64,000 nt of DNA from Stutzerimonas kunmingensis (GCF_014764705.1 NZ_JACXXG010000003.1:186001-250000), one strand, 5' to 3'; positions 18,238-27,845 are shown, counted from the first letter of the stretch. Translations and numbers: made by a program. Notes: generated by a model not told the origin, from the sequence alone.

Positions 18238-20166
18238 TCAGGCTCCGGACGAGCGGCAACTCTGCCCGTAGCGGAGTTCGGCCGCGCGCCAATCGATGTC
18301 GCTGGCAGGCTGCGGTCGTGCAAAGCCGTAGCCTTGGCCATAGTCGCAATTCTGCGCCAGCAGAAACGCCGCCTGGTCTGCAGTCTCGATGCCTTCCGCC
18401 ACGACTTTGAGGCCCAGATTGTGTGCCAGACCGATGACCGAGCGGGTGATAGCGGCGTCCTCGCGGTCGTCGGGCAGGCCGCGGACGAAGCCCTGGTCGA
18501 TCTTCAGTTTGTGCACGTTCATGCGCTTGAGTCGCTGGAGCGACGAGTAACCGGTGCCGAAATCGTCGATCGCCAGCTGAACGCCGAGTGCGCGCAGGCG
18601 CTGCAGTAGCTCCAGGGCGGCGTCCGGGTCCTGCATCACCGCGCTTTCGGTTATCTCCAGTTCCAGATGGTGCGCCTCTAGCCCGCAGCGGGCCAGAATG
18701 GTGGCGACCTGCAGGTCGAGCTCACCGTTGCCGAACAGGCGGCTGGAGATGTTCACCGCGATGAAGCCAAGTGGGCGACCCTGGCCAAGCCACTCTCGAG
18801 CCTGATTGCAGGCCTGCTCCAGCACCCAGTGATCGATCGCGCTGATCAGCCCGGTTTCCTCGGCGACGGGAATGAAGATGCCCGGTGCTATCAGGCCTTT
18901 CTCCGGGTGTAGCCAGCGTACCAGTGCCTCGAAACCGGTGATCGTACCCTCGCGCAGGTCGTAGATCGGCTGAAAGTGCAGGCGCAGCTGTCCTTGCTCG
19001 AGGGCCTGGCGCAATGCGGTGACCAGTTCGACGCGCTGGCGGGCCTGGCTGGTCAGTTCCTCGGAATAGAACGCATAGGTTGAGCGGCCGCTGTTCTTGG
19101 CCTTGAACAGCGCCGAGTCGGCGTTGCGCATCAGCTGTTCGACGTTCTGCACGTCGGTCGGATAGGGGTACAGCACGATGCCAATGCTGGCGCTGCTGAA
19201 CAGCTCCTGGCCAGCGATATGGAAGGGTTCGTTCAGTCGGTCGAGAATGCGCAACGCCAGCGAGGTGGCCTTCTCCGCGCCATAGCCTTCACAGAGCAGG
19301 GCGAACTCGTCACCGCCGAGTCGGCCAAGCGTCATGCCTTCTTCCAGGTACTCGCCCAGTCGCGTGCTGACAGCCTGCAACAGCGCGTCGCCCAGGCTGT
19401 GGCCAAGGCTTTCATTGATGTCCTTGAAGTGATCGAGGTCGATCAGAAGTAATGCACCGCTGCGTCTGTTGGCCCTGGCGCGCTCGAGATCCTGCTTGGC
19501 GCGTTCGGTGAACAGCAGCCGATTCGGCAGCTTGAGCAACGGGTCGTAATGAGCGAGCTGGTCGAGCTCTTCGCGCGAGCGCTTGAGCGCCGAGAGATCG
19601 GAGAACACCGCCACGTAATGGCTGAGCTGGCCCTGGTTGTCATGGATGCAGCGCAGGTTCTGCCATTGCGGGTACACCTCGCCATTCTTGCGTCGGTTCC
19701 AGATCTCGCCGCTCCACTCGCCATGCTCTTTCAGCGCCAGCCACATCTGGTTGTAGAAGGCTGCGTCGTGCTTGCCAGACGCGAAGAGTCTAGGGGTCTG
19801 TCCAAGGACTTCCTCGGTGCTGTATCCGGTGATGCGGCTGAACGCCGGATTGACGTGCACGATGTGTTGGCTTGGATCAGTGACCAGCACGCCTTCCTGA
19901 GTGCTGTCGAAGACTGCGGCGGCCTGCTTCAGGCTGGTCTCCTGCAGGTGATGTGCGCGCTGCTGTTCGTCGAAGCGGCGAAAGTGCTGGCGGCCGAGCA
20001 GGAATATCAGCACGGTAGTAAGCCCCACGAACAGCGCTCCCTTGCCCGTTTGCCAGGTTTGGCTATCGCCTGCAGCGAGGTAGCCGACCAGCATGTCGCC
20101 GAGGAGAATCCACAGCATGGCCAGGCAGAAATAGCCCAGACTTAGCCGGACGAGGTAGGTGTTCAT
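18238..20166 (-). CDS. Membrane-bound PAS-GGDEF-EAL c-di-GMP enzyme
   Basis: A 642-residue protein with two N-terminal membrane segments (LSLGYFCLAMLWILLGDMLVGYL and GALFVGLTTVLIFLLG), a PAS domain (VFDSTQEGVLVTDPSQHIVHVNPAF), a GGDEF domain with intact GRLGGDEFALL near residue 283, and an EAL domain with intact FEALVRW near 410, ITESAVMQ, DDFGTGYSS and KIDQGFV. Both synthesis and hydrolysis of cyclic di-GMP are therefore possible; which dominates cannot be told. The ATG at 20166 has a GAGAG site just upstream. It is probably functionally linked to the hybrid kinase downstream. Confidence 0.9.
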   Translation of the reverse strand: MNTYLVRLSLGYFCLAMLWILLGDMLVGYLAAGDSQTWQTGKGALFVGLTTVLIFLLGRQHFRRFDEQQRAHHLQETSLKQAAAVFDSTQEGVLVTDPSQHIVHVNPAFSRITGYSTEEVLGQTPRLFASGKHDAAFYNQMWLALKEHGEWSGEIWNRRKNGEVYPQWQNLRCIHDNQGQLSHYVAVFSDLSALKRSREELDQLAHYDPLLKLPNRLLFTERAKQDLERARANRRSGALLLIDLDHFKDINESLGHSLGDALLQAVSTRLGEYLEEGMTLGRLGGDEFALLCEGYGAEKATSLALRILDRLNEPFHIAGQELFSSASIGIVLYPYPTDVQNVEQLMRNADSALFKAKNSGRSTYAFYSEELTSQARQRVELVTALRQALEQGQLRLHFQPIYDLREGTITGFEALVRWLHPEKGLIAPGIFIPVAEETGLISAIDHWVLEQACNQAREWLGQGRPLGFIAVNISSRLFGNGELDLQVATILARCGLEAHHLELEITESAVMQDPDAALELLQRLRALGVQLAIDDFGTGYSSLQRLKRMNVHKLKIDQGFVRGLPDDREDAAITRSVIGLAHNLGLKVVAEGIETADQAAFLLAQNCDYGQGYGFARPQPASDIDWRAAELRYGQSCRSSGA

Positions 20167-20290
20167 GGTTGCTCTCGGGTCCGATCCAGATACTGCATAG
20201 TCAAACCCCATCGCACTGGCTGAGCGGGAGGCACGTCATCTCGCACCGGAGGTGCTGCATCCTGCTGCGCCGGTTGTTCTGCATGCTGGT

Positions 20291-21019
20291 TCAGAGCCAG
20301 CCCGGCCACCAGTCCGGGTGGTCCGGTTTGATCCGCTGCAGGTAGTGGCTGCCACCCAGCTGGCGCATCTGTTGCCGAATCCAGGCGGCGCGATTGTTCA
20401 CGTGGCTGCCCGGTTTGCCAGCGCTCCACTGTCGCGGGTTGGGCAGCACTGCGGCGAGGAGGCTGGCCTGGCGGGTCGACAGGTACGGTGCACCGGTGCC
20501 GAAGTGATGCTGGGCCGCCGCCTGCGCACCGAAGACGCCATCGCCCCACTCGACGCTATTGAGATAAACCTCAAGGATGCGCTGCTTGGGCCATAACAGC
20601 TCGATCAGCGCAGTGAACCAGACCTCCAGTCCTTTGCGCGGCCAGCTGCGGCCGGACCAGAGAAACAGATTCTTCGCCACCTGCTGACTCAGCGTGCTGG
20701 CACCGCGCAATGAGCCACCGCGCTCATTGTGGCTGAGCGCCGCACGGATTGCTGCGACATCGAAGCCCCAGTGGTCGGCGAACTTCTGATCCTCGGCGGC
20801 GATCACCGCCATCTTCAGATCGTCCGGCAGCACTTTCCAAGGCCGCCAGTCGCGGGTCAGGTCGATAGTTTCGCCTGTGCGCCATGACTCGATCTTGCGC
20901 TCGATCATCAAAGCGGTGAACGGAGGTGGCACCCAGCGAAACAGCAGTACCAGCAGCGCCGAGAGGCCGATCAGCCAGAGCAGCAGTTTGGAGAGGCGCA
21001 GCAGCAGGTTTCGCAACAT
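20291..21019 (-). CDS. mtgA: Monofunctional biosynthetic peptidoglycan transglycosylase
   Basis: MtgA polymerises lipid II into glycan strands without a transpeptidase domain. The 242-residue protein has one N-terminal membrane anchor (LLLWLIGLSALLVLLFRWV) and the GT51 motifs: VIAAEDQKFADHWGFD with the catalytic glutamate, RGASTLSQQVAKNLFLW, KQRILEVYLNSVEWG and RQASLLAAVLPNPR. The start MLRNLLLRLSK gives a normal length. It is divergent from the DUF423 gene. Confidence 0.95.
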   Translation of the reverse strand: MLRNLLLRLSKLLLWLIGLSALLVLLFRWVPPPFTALMIERKIESWRTGETIDLTRDWRPWKVLPDDLKMAVIAAEDQKFADHWGFDVAAIRAALSHNERGGSLRGASTLSQQVAKNLFLWSGRSWPRKGLEVWFTALIELLWPKQRILEVYLNSVEWGDGVFGAQAAAQHHFGTGAPYLSTRQASLLAAVLPNPRQWSAGKPGSHVNNRAAWIRQQMRQLGGSHYLQRIKPDHPDWWPGWL

Positions 21020-21049
21020 GGCACTTGGTCGTGGGCGAAAAGAGCGGGC

Positions 21050-21055
21050 ATTATA
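21050..21055 (-). promoter_or_regulatory. mtgA: Perfect -10 box upstream of mtgA
   Basis: TATAAT is read on the minus strand, about 31 bases before the mtgA ATG. No convincing -35 is seen at 16-18 bases, so this is a partial promoter call. Confidence 0.35.
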
Positions 21056-21087
21056 GCGGCCGCTAAGGCCATCGACCGGAAATGGCA

Positions 21088-21462
21088 ATGATTCGTGCTT
21101 ATATCGTCCTTGCCGCGCTGTTCGGATTGACCGGCGTTGCGCTCGGCGCCTTCGCTTCCCATGCCCTCAAGAGCCAGTTGAGCGCTGCCTATCTCGCGGT
21201 GTTTCAGACAGGCGTGCAGTACCAGATGCTTCATGCGCTGGCGCTGCTCGGCGTCGCGCTTCTTTCGCTGCATCGGCCCAGCCGCCTGCTAGCTTTAGCA
21301 GGCGGCCTGTTCGTCGTCGGTATCCTGTTGTTCTCCGGCAGTCTCTATCTGCTCACCCTCAGTGGAATCGGCAAACTGGGCATGATCACGCCGCTCGGGG
21401 GGACGTCCTTTCTCGTGGGTTGGCTCTGCCTGGCGCTGGCCGGCTGGCGCATACGCAGCTGA
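21088..21462 (+). CDS. DUF423 family small membrane protein
   Basis: A 124-residue integral membrane protein with four hydrophobic segments and the DUF423 signature FGLTGVALGAFASHALK near the N-terminus, then QTGVQYQMLHALALL. Its function is unknown in the family. An ATG two codons earlier (21082) is possible, but GGAA lies at a better distance from 21088. It diverges from mtgA and precedes thiS by about 90 bases. Confidence 0.88.
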   Translation: MIRAYIVLAALFGLTGVALGAFASHALKSQLSAAYLAVFQTGVQYQMLHALALLGVALLSLHRPSRLLALAGGLFVVGILLFSGSLYLLTLSGIGKLGMITPLGGTSFLVGWLCLALAGWRIRS

Positions 21463-21489
21463 GCGGGACGAACGGCCGCGGGCTTCGCG

Positions 21490-21518
21490 TTGGTGGCGTG
21501 GGTGATTCGGGCTAGAAT
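21490..21518 (+). promoter_or_regulatory. thiS: Sigma-70 promoter before thiS
   Basis: TTGGTG (21490-21495), exactly 17 bases, then TAGAAT (21513-21518), about 33 bases before the thiS ATG. The -10 matches 5 of 6. It would serve thiS-thiG. Confidence 0.5.
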
Positions 21519-21550
21519 GCCGTCCCCTTTTCGCAATGGCGGCGAACAGC

Positions 21551-21751
21551 ATGCAGATCCAGTTGAATGGCGAACCCTATGAGCTGCCAGCCGGCGAGTC
21601 GGTGGCCGACCTGCTGGTGCGTCTGGACCTGACCGGGCGCCGTCTGGCCGTCGAGCTCAACCGGGACATCGTGCCGCGCAGCGCGCACGCGACCACCGAA
21701 CTCAGCGAAGGCGATCACGTCGAGGTGGTGCACGCCATCGGTGGCGGCTAG
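21551..21751 (+). CDS. thiS: Sulfur carrier protein ThiS
   Basis: A 66-residue ubiquitin-fold protein ending in the required Gly-Gly (HAIGGG); its C-terminal thiocarboxylate donates sulfur to the thiazole of thiamine. [13 protein letters not shown] is family-typical, and the in-frame codons upstream of it have no ribosome site. It is directly followed by thiG, which takes the sulfur. Confidence 0.95.
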   Translation: MQIQLNGEPYELPAGESVADLLVRLDLTGRRLAVELNRDIVPRSAHATTELSEGDHVEVVHAIGGG

Positions 21752-21825
21752 CCGGTCGCGCTCATCCGAATTGCGCCGCCCTGCGGCGCCCAGTCCGCTG
21801 CAACACGTCCGAACGAGGAATTCCC

Positions 21826-22620
21826 ATGCGCCCAGTTCCGCACGACAAGCCCTTCACTCTGGCCGGTCGCACCTATCAATCGCGCCTGCTGGTCGGCACC
21901 GGCAAGTACAAGGACCTTGAGGAAACGCGTGCTGCCATTGAGGCCTCGGGTGCCGAGATCGTCACCGTCGCGGTGCGCCGCACCAATATTGGCCAGAATC
22001 CGGGCGAGCCGAATCTGCTCGACGTGATCAGCCCCGAGCGCTACACCATCCTGCCGAACACCGCCGGCTGTTTCACCGCCGAGGACGCGGTGCGTACCTG
22101 CCGCCTGGCCCGTGAACTCCTCGACGGCCACAAGCTGGTCAAGCTGGAAGTGCTGGCCGATCAGAAGACGCTGTTTCCCAATGTGATCGAGACCCTCAAG
22201 GCCGCCGAAGTACTGATCCGGGACGGCTTCGACGTCATGGTCTATACCAGCGACGACCCGATCATCGCTCGCCAGCTGGCCGAGATGGGCTGCATCGCGG
22301 TGATGCCGCTGGCCGGCCTGATCGGCACTGGTCTGGGCATCTGCAATCCCTACAACCTGCGCATCATCCTCGAGGAAGCCACCGTGCCCGTGCTGGTGGA
22401 TGCCGGTGTCGGAACCGCTTCGGACGCCACTATCGCCATGGAGCTGGGCTGCGAAGCGGTGCTGATGAACAGCGCCATCGCCCATGCGCAGAATCCCGTG
22501 CTGATGGCCGAGGCCATGAAGTACGCCATCGAGGCCGGCCGCCTGGCCTATCTCGCCGGCCGCATGCCGAAGAAGCTCTACGCCAGCGCCTCGTCGCCGC
22601 TGGACGGGCTGATTCGCTGA
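21826..22620 (+). CDS. thiG: Thiazole synthase ThiG
   Basis: ThiG builds the thiazole phosphate of thiamine from deoxyxylulose phosphate, dehydroglycine and ThiS thiocarboxylate. The 264-residue TIM-barrel shows [41 protein letters not shown], the Schiff-base lysine in VKLEVL, and the phosphate-binding [20 protein letters not shown] site lies before the ATG. thiS and thiG form an operon closed by a strong terminator. Confidence 0.97.
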   Translation: MRPVPHDKPFTLAGRTYQSRLLVGTGKYKDLEETRAAIEASGAEIVTVAVRRTNIGQNPGEPNLLDVISPERYTILPNTAGCFTAEDAVRTCRLARELLDGHKLVKLEVLADQKTLFPNVIETLKAAEVLIRDGFDVMVYTSDDPIIARQLAEMGCIAVMPLAGLIGTGLGICNPYNLRIILEEATVPVLVDAGVGTASDATIAMELGCEAVLMNSAIAHAQNPVLMAEAMKYAIEAGRLAYLAGRMPKKLYASASSPLDGLIR

Positions 22621-22631
22621 ACCGATTCGTG

Positions 22632-22667
22632 GCCGGCCCCGACCTTGTGTCAGGGGCCGGCTTTTTT
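22632..22667 (+). terminator. Rho-independent terminator after thiG
   Basis: A perfect 9-bp stem GCCGGCCCC/GGGGCCGGC with a 12-base loop, followed by a run of six T. It lies 12 bases after the thiG stop and just before the trmB ribosome site. Confidence 0.9.
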
Positions 22668-22685
22668 ATTTCTCGCAGGTAGACC

Positions 22686-23402
22686 ATGACAGAGCAGAAC
22701 CCCGCGGCCGAAGCGCAGCAAACCGAGCACCGCCGTACCATCAAGAGTTTCGTGATGCGTGCCGGGCGCATGACCGAAGGCCAGCAGCGTGGCCTGGAGC
22801 AAGGCTGGCCGAAGTTCGGCCTGGAGATCGAGAACGGTCTGCGCGATTTCGACGAGGTGTTCGGCCGTAGCGCGCCGCGCACCTTCGAGATCGGCTTCGG
22901 CATGGGCCATTCCACCCTGGAAATGGCCGCCGCGGCGCCGGATCAGGACTTCATTGGCGTGGAAGTGCATAAACCTGGTGTCGGCGCGTTGCTGAGCGGA
23001 CTTGTGTCACAGAAATTGAACAACGTCAGGGTCTACAGTTGCGACGCCTTGGAGGTACTGCGCGATTGCGTGGCCGATGCCAGCCTGGACCGCGTATTGC
23101 TGTTCTTTCCGGACCCCTGGCACAAGAGCCGTCATCACAAGCGACGTATCGTGCAGCCGGCTTTCGCCGAGCTGGTGCGCAGCAAGCTGAAGATCGGCGG
23201 CGTACTGCATATGGCTACCGACTGGGAGCCCTATGCCGAATACATGCTCGATGTAATGAACGTCGCCCCGGGCTTCCGCAATCTGGCCGAGGATGGACGT
23301 TGCGTGCCACGGCCTGCGGAGCGACCGATCACCAAGTTCGAGCGCCGTGGTGAACGGCTCGGTCATGGCGTCTGGGACCTGAAATTCCAGCGCATCGACT
23401 GA
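22686..23402 (+). CDS. trmB: tRNA (guanine-46-N7)-methyltransferase TrmB
   Basis: TrmB adds a 7-methyl group to G46 in the tRNA variable loop. The 238-residue Rossmann methyltransferase has the SAM site [15 protein letters not shown], the acidic IGVEVHKPG, the catalytic-region [16 protein letters not shown], and [22 protein letters not shown] at the C-terminus. It lies just after the thiG terminator and so presumably has its own promoter in the short gap or reads through. Confidence 0.96.
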   Translation: MTEQNPAAEAQQTEHRRTIKSFVMRAGRMTEGQQRGLEQGWPKFGLEIENGLRDFDEVFGRSAPRTFEIGFGMGHSTLEMAAAAPDQDFIGVEVHKPGVGALLSGLVSQKLNNVRVYSCDALEVLRDCVADASLDRVLLFFPDPWHKSRHHKRRIVQPAFAELVRSKLKIGGVLHMATDWEPYAEYMLDVMNVAPGFRNLAEDGRCVPRPAERPITKFERRGERLGHGVWDLKFQRID

Positions 23403-23625
23403 GCGCGGTCAGTAAAAGAGAAACGCCCGCGACCTAGTCCCGGCTGCCCTATCAGCGGCGCCAGGCAGCCAGGTCGCTTGCCACACCCAGATCGAGAGCC
23501 GCAGCAGCGGCCAGGGAAGAGTGCTGCCAGGACGGCATGCCTGCCCACACCATATAACAATGCAACGCCGATAGCCGGGCTCGCCACGCGGTGCCCAGCA
23601 TCGTGCGCAATTGGGGGAGTAGACG

Positions 23626-24963
23626 ATGTACGGAAAGATCGGAATTCTGCTGTTGGCAGCCTGTACCGCGTTACCGGCACAGGCGAAGGTAGACAGCACG
23701 CAGGCCGCGCGACTGGGGCAGGACCTGACTCCGCTGGGAGCGGAGCGCGGCGGCAATCCCGCGGGGACGATCCCGCCCTGGGCCGGGGGCGTTGCAGCAC
23801 CCGCCGGCTACCAGCCCGGGATGCACCATCCCGACCCGTATGCGGCCGATACAGTGCTCTATCGCGTCGATCACACCAATATCAACGAGTACAGCGGCCA
23901 GCTTTCCGGCGGTATGAAGGCGCTGCTGGAGCGTTATCCCGACTACCACCTGCGCGTATTTCCGACCCGCCGCAGCGCCTCGGTGCCGCAGCGGATCTAT
24001 GATGCCACTCGCTACAACGCCGTCAGCGCCGAGCTCATCGCCAACGGCAACGGTATCCAGGGCGCGGCAGCCGGCATTCCCTTCCCGATCCCGCAGAGCG
24101 GCATCGAAGTGATCTGGAATCACATCCTGCATTACAAGGGTGACCAGAGCCACATGATCAATAACCAGGCAGTGGTGATCGGTGGCCGGGCCAACTACAT
24201 CAAGCGCGATCGGCACATCTATTACGTTTACAACCGCGAAGGCATGACTCACGCGGACCTGGACAACACAGTGCTGTACTACAAGTACCGTGTCACCGCG
24301 CCGGCCAAGCTGTCCGGTACGGCACTGGTGGTGCAGGACCCGCTCGACCAGGTGCTGACCACTCGCAAGGCGTGGCGCTACAGCCCGGACGATCGCCGCG
24401 TGCGCCGTCTGCCGTCGCTGGCCTATGACTCCTTGCAGCCCGACACCAGCGGCTTGGCCACGGCCGATGTGGTCGACTCGTTCAACGGCGCGCCGGATCG
24501 CTACGAGTGGGAGCTGCTCGGCAAGCGTGAAATGCTGATGCCCTACAACAGCTATGCCGTGCATCAGAAGGGCCTCCCCTACGACAGCATCGTCCAGGCA
24601 CGCACCCTGAACCCGGAACTGCTGCGCTATGAGCTGCATCGCGTGTGGGTGGTCGAGGCGACCTTGCGCAAGGGCTTCAGTCACCTCTACGACAAGCGTC
24701 GGTTCTATATCGACGAGGACAGCTGGGCGATCCTTGCCGTCGACCTGTACGACGAGAAGGGCGAGCTGATCGGCCTGCAGGAAAGCCATCCGATCAGCTA
24801 TTACGACGTGCCGATGTTCAACAGCACGCTGGAAACGCTCTACCACCTCAAGGACGGCAACTACTTCGTCGATGGGCTGGACAACAACGAGCCGATGTAC
24901 GACTTCAACGTCAAGCTCGGCCCGCGTGATTTCTCGCCGCAGGCGCTGCGTCGCGGCAACTGA
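23626..24963 (+). CDS. DUF1329 family outer-membrane/periplasmic protein
   Basis: A 445-residue exported protein: signal peptide MYGKIGILLLAACTALPAQA, then the DUF1329 signature DLTPLGAERGGNPAGTIPPW. The rest is beta-rich and tyrosine-rich and resembles the LolA/LolB-like fold assigned to this family. Family members often sit beside a DUF1302 protein and an RND exporter; here the gene is alone, between a 223-base gap and its own terminator. A GGGGGAG site precedes the ATG. The role in lipid or substrate transfer is a family-level guess. Confidence 0.88.
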   Translation: MYGKIGILLLAACTALPAQAKVDSTQAARLGQDLTPLGAERGGNPAGTIPPWAGGVAAPAGYQPGMHHPDPYAADTVLYRVDHTNINEYSGQLSGGMKALLERYPDYHLRVFPTRRSASVPQRIYDATRYNAVSAELIANGNGIQGAAAGIPFPIPQSGIEVIWNHILHYKGDQSHMINNQAVVIGGRANYIKRDRHIYYVYNREGMTHADLDNTVLYYKYRVTAPAKLSGTALVVQDPLDQVLTTRKAWRYSPDDRRVRRLPSLAYDSLQPDTSGLATADVVDSFNGAPDRYEWELLGKREMLMPYNSYAVHQKGLPYDSIVQARTLNPELLRYELHRVWVVEATLRKGFSHLYDKRRFYIDEDSWAILAVDLYDEKGELIGLQESHPISYYDVPMFNSTLETLYHLKDGNYFVDGLDNNEPMYDFNVKLGPRDFSPQALRRGN

Positions 24964-24994
24964 CGAAGGACAGAAAAGAAACAGAAGATGCACG

Positions 24995-25019
24995 AAAGGG
25001 CGCCGCTGGCGCCCTTTTT
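24995..25019 (+). terminator. Rho-independent terminator after the DUF1329 gene
   Basis: A stem AAAGGGCGCC/GGCGCCCTTT with a 3-base loop GCT and a T run, 31 bases after the stop codon. Confidence 0.88.
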
Positions 25020-25219
25020 CGTACCACCAGAACTGCCGTCGCGCGCCGCTGCGGCGGTGTGAGGCTACAAGGTTGTTCCTGTTCGGTGGGGCCGAGCACG
25101 GGTAGTGACTTCGCTCAAGAGTGGGCTGGCACGGCAGTGGGATGATCGCCTGCGTAGCGCTGAAAAGGCGGCCCGACAGCCGGGCAAGCAGCCGCGCCAT
25201 TCGCAAAGGAGGGAGCCGC

Positions 25220-25582
25220 GTGTTCAGACCGGGACAACTGGAGTACCACAGCCTTTCCGCTTCCGGGAAGCCGGGTTATCACCTGCAGCTCGACTACCGT
25301 GTCGAGGGCACGCCGGAGGCGCCGCAGTGGGCGTGTTTTCACCTGCGCTTCGAGGCCGGAGCAACTCTGGTGGACGAGCAGTTTCGAATGCACCGCGATG
25401 TTGCCTGCAACTTCCTGCAACGCGTCCGTCAGTGCCTGCGTCGCCACGGTGTGCCGGTGGACGCCGATATCCTCTTCGGCCTGCACGGCATCTACGACCC
25501 GCTGTTCGAGGATCTGCGCCGGCAGCTGTGCTATCGGCCGGGCGAGGCCGTCGATCTCGATCGCTTCCTTCGCGAAGGCTGA
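25220..25582 (+). CDS. Hypothetical protein with GTG start
   Basis: A 120-residue soluble protein with no family I recognise. The GTG at 25220 is chosen because an AAAGGAGGG ribosome site lies 6 bases upstream, while the longer reading frame lacks one. The protein is predicted beta-rich in the first half (YHLQLDYRVEG, WACFHLRFEAG), with a helical stretch ACNFLQRVRQCLRRHG. Codon use resembles the neighbours. It lies between the DUF1329 terminator and the convergent DUF3392 gene and may be a pseudomonad-specific conserved gene. Confidence 0.7.
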   Translation: MFRPGQLEYHSLSASGKPGYHLQLDYRVEGTPEAPQWACFHLRFEAGATLVDEQFRMHRDVACNFLQRVRQCLRRHGVPVDADILFGLHGIYDPLFEDLRRQLCYRPGEAVDLDRFLREG

Positions 25583-25716
25583 GCGGCGTTACTGGCTTGT
25601 GCGGTCAGTTGGTCAAGGCAAGTTCGGATGGACATGGCTCCGAGACAAGGCGCAGCAACACAGTATCGGGGGCCATGGGCGCCGAAATCGACCAACTGCC
25701 CTTACCAACCAAGCCA

Positions 25717-26040
25717 CTAGTTACGGTCGGCGATCACGCCGATGAGGAAGAAGATCAGCAGCAGCACCGGTGCCAGGCTGTAGTTGTTCAGGTGGGCCAG
25801 CCCCTGGGTCATCCACGGGGTGAGGAAGACGATCGCCAGGCCATAGCCCACCGCGCAGACCAGTACGAAGATCAGCGTGCGGAAAAAGAAGTTCAGGCTG
25901 CTGACGGCGCCTTTTACCCAGGTATTGATTGCCGGGCCGAACAGTACGAAGAGCGTGGCCATCAGCGCCAGGGAGATATCGGACAGGTGGCTGCGGCTCC
26001 AGCGCGACAGCGTGACGATCAGGTCGAGTAGCAAATCCAT
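25717..26040 (-). CDS. DUF3392 family small membrane protein
   Basis: A 107-residue protein with three hydrophobic segments (LALMATLFVLFGPAI, FRTLIFVLVCAVGYGLAIVFL, LAPVLLLIFFLIGVIA) and the DUF3392 pattern. Its function is unknown. It is the last gene of the leftward metX-to-DUF3392 run, 9 bases after hemW. Confidence 0.8.
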   Translation of the reverse strand: MDLLLDLIVTLSRWSRSHLSDISLALMATLFVLFGPAINTWVKGAVSSLNFFFRTLIFVLVCAVGYGLAIVFLTPWMTQGLAHLNNYSLAPVLLLIFFLIGVIADRN

Positions 26041-26049
26041 GCGGTGTCC

Positions 26050-27255
26050 TTAAGGCAGGAAGCTCTGTAGCAGGTCGTTGAGAAACAGCTGGCCCTTCGG
26101 CGTCGCCGCCAGGCGCGCTGGGTCAGCCGAGAGCAGGCCGCGCGCTTCGGCGTCGCGCCGTGGCTTGGCGAGCACATCCAGCGGCAGTCCGGTGCGCTGA
26201 GTGAACAGCATGGCCGGTACGCCGTCGGTGAGGCGCAGCACATTCATCAGGAATTCGAAGGGCAATTCATCCGCTGCCAGCAGCTTTTCGCCTGCGCGGA
26301 AGGCCTTGGCCGGATCGAGGTAGTCCTTCGGCAGGCGGGTCTTCCAGCTGCGCAGAATGCGTCCGTCCGCGTGGCTGAGTTTGGCATGGGCGCCGGCACC
26401 GATGCCGAGGAAATCGCCGAAGGTCCAGTAGTTCAGGTTGTGCCGCGCCTGCCGCCCGGGCTGGGCGTAGGCCGAGGTCTCGTACTGGCGATAGCCGTGC
26501 TCCGCGAGCAGCGTCTGGCCGGCTTCCTGGATGTCCCAGAGGATATCGTCTTCGGGCAGCTGCGGCGGCTGGCTCCAGAACACCGTGTTTGGCTCCAAGG
26601 TCAGCTGGTACCAAGACAGGTGCGTCGGTTGCTGCGCGATGGCGATGCGCAGGTCGCTCAACGCATCCTCCAGGCTCTGGTCCGGCAGGCCGTGCATGAG
26701 GTCGAGGTTGAAATTGTCGAAGCCGGCGGCGCGAGCCATGTCGGCGGCGCGAATCGCTTCGTCGCCGTCGTGAATGCGCCCGAGCGCCTTGAGCTTGTCG
26801 GCCTGGAAGCTCTGCACGCCAATGGACAGCCGGTTGATGCCGAGCTGGCGGTAGTCGCGGAACTTGGCCTGTTCGAACGTCCCCGGATTGGCTTCCAGGG
26901 TGATCTCGATGTCCTCGGAAAAGGCGACCAGCCGTTCCAGCCCGTCGACGATCGCCGCCAGTGCCTTGGCAGAAAACAGGCTTGGCGTACCGCCGCCGAA
27001 GAAGATCGAAGTCAGGCGGCGGTCCCCGACGTGCTCAAGATCCGCGCGAAGATCGGCCAGCAGCGCGGCGACATAGGCGTCTTCGGGCAGTTCGGGGCCG
27101 GCCGCGTGGGAATTGAAGTCGCAGTACGGGCATTTGCGCACGCACCAGGGAATATGTACGTACGCCGCCAGCGGGGGCAATTCGAAGCCTGCCGTTGTCG
27201 GCGCGCCGTGGTTGCCTTCGCTGGCGCTTAGCGGGGCTGAGTCTGCCGCTTTCAT
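26050..27255 (-). CDS. hemW: HemW-type radical SAM heme chaperone (coproporphyrinogen oxidase-like)
   Basis: A 401-residue radical SAM protein. [10 protein letters not shown] gives the CxxxCxxC cluster motif, with the HemW/HemN-like [10 protein letters not shown] and ITLEANPGT. HemW proteins deliver heme rather than oxidise coproporphyrinogen. The N-terminus [15 protein letters not shown] lacks the extra N-terminal residues of true HemN. The ATG at 27255 overlaps the rdgB stop (ATGA). Older databases call it a coproporphyrinogen III oxidase. Confidence 0.92.
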   Translation of the reverse strand: MKAADSAPLSASEGNHGAPTTAGFELPPLAAYVHIPWCVRKCPYCDFNSHAAGPELPEDAYVAALLADLRADLEHVGDRRLTSIFFGGGTPSLFSAKALAAIVDGLERLVAFSEDIEITLEANPGTFEQAKFRDYRQLGINRLSIGVQSFQADKLKALGRIHDGDEAIRAADMARAAGFDNFNLDLMHGLPDQSLEDALSDLRIAIAQQPTHLSWYQLTLEPNTVFWSQPPQLPEDDILWDIQEAGQTLLAEHGYRQYETSAYAQPGRQARHNLNYWTFGDFLGIGAGAHAKLSHADGRILRSWKTRLPKDYLDPAKAFRAGEKLLAADELPFEFLMNVLRLTDGVPAMLFTQRTGLPLDVLAKPRRDAEARGLLSADPARLAATPKGQLFLNDLLQSFLP

Positions 27256-27845
27256 ATCCCCAGCCGCTGCTTGAGCAGGGCCATGGCGCGTGCACGGTGG
27301 CTGAGCTGGTTCTTCTGCGCTGCAGGTAGCTCGGCGCTGGAACAGTCGCATTCCGGCACCCAGAACAGCGGGTCGTAGCCGAAGCCATGCTCGCCGCGTG
27401 CTGCATGCAGGATGCGGCCGTGCCAGAGGCCTTCGCAGATGATCGGCAGTGGATCGTCGGCGTGGCGCACCAGCGCCAGGGCACAGACGAACTGCGCGCC
27501 GCGTTCGGCATCCGGAACCTCACGCAGGACGTCCAGCAGCTTGGCGTTGTTGGCGGCATCGCCCTGGCCATCGGCGTAGCGCGCCGAGTAGATGCCCGGT
27601 GCGCCGCCGAGGGCGTCGACGGCCAGGCCGGAGTCGTCGGCGAGCGCCGGTAGACCGGATATCCGCGCGGCGTTGCGCGCCTTGAGAATGGCGTTCTCGA
27701 CGAAGGAAAGACCGGTTTCCTCCGGCTCGACGGTGCTGAACTCGGCCACCGAGCGCACGCGAACCGCGTCACCGAGCATGGCCTGGAGCTCCTTGAGTTT
27801 GCCGGCGTTGTGGCTGGCCAGTACCAGTTCGGAAAAAGGCATCAT
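27252..27845 (-). CDS. rdgB: dITP/XTP pyrophosphatase RdgB (HAM1)
   Basis: RdgB cleans the nucleotide pool of deaminated purines (dITP, XTP) before they enter DNA. The 197-residue protein has [15 protein letters not shown], the catalytic [23 protein letters not shown], and the C-terminal SHRARAM. It is coupled by ATGA overlaps both to the DUF4426 gene upstream and to hemW downstream. Confidence 0.96.
   Translation of the reverse strand: MMPFSELVLASHNAGKLKELQAMLGDAVRVRSVAEFSTVEPEETGLSFVENAILKARNAARISGLPALADDSGLAVDALGGAPGIYSARYADGQGDAANNAKLLDVLREVPDAERGAQFVCALALVRHADDPLPIICEGLWHGRILHAARGEHGFGYDPLFWVPECDCSSAELPAAQKNQLSHRARAMALLKQRLGI

Noticed and set aside
25127-25141. TGGCACGG resembling a sigma-54 -24 element
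   Set aside because: The -12 TTGC is missing at the required distance.
23671-25206. 511-codon minus-strand frame over the DUF1329 gene
   Set aside because: Antisense shadow; the plus strand has signal peptide, family motifs and a terminator.
27252-27255. Possible frameshift between rdgB and hemW
   Set aside because: It is a normal ATGA start/stop overlap; both proteins are full length.
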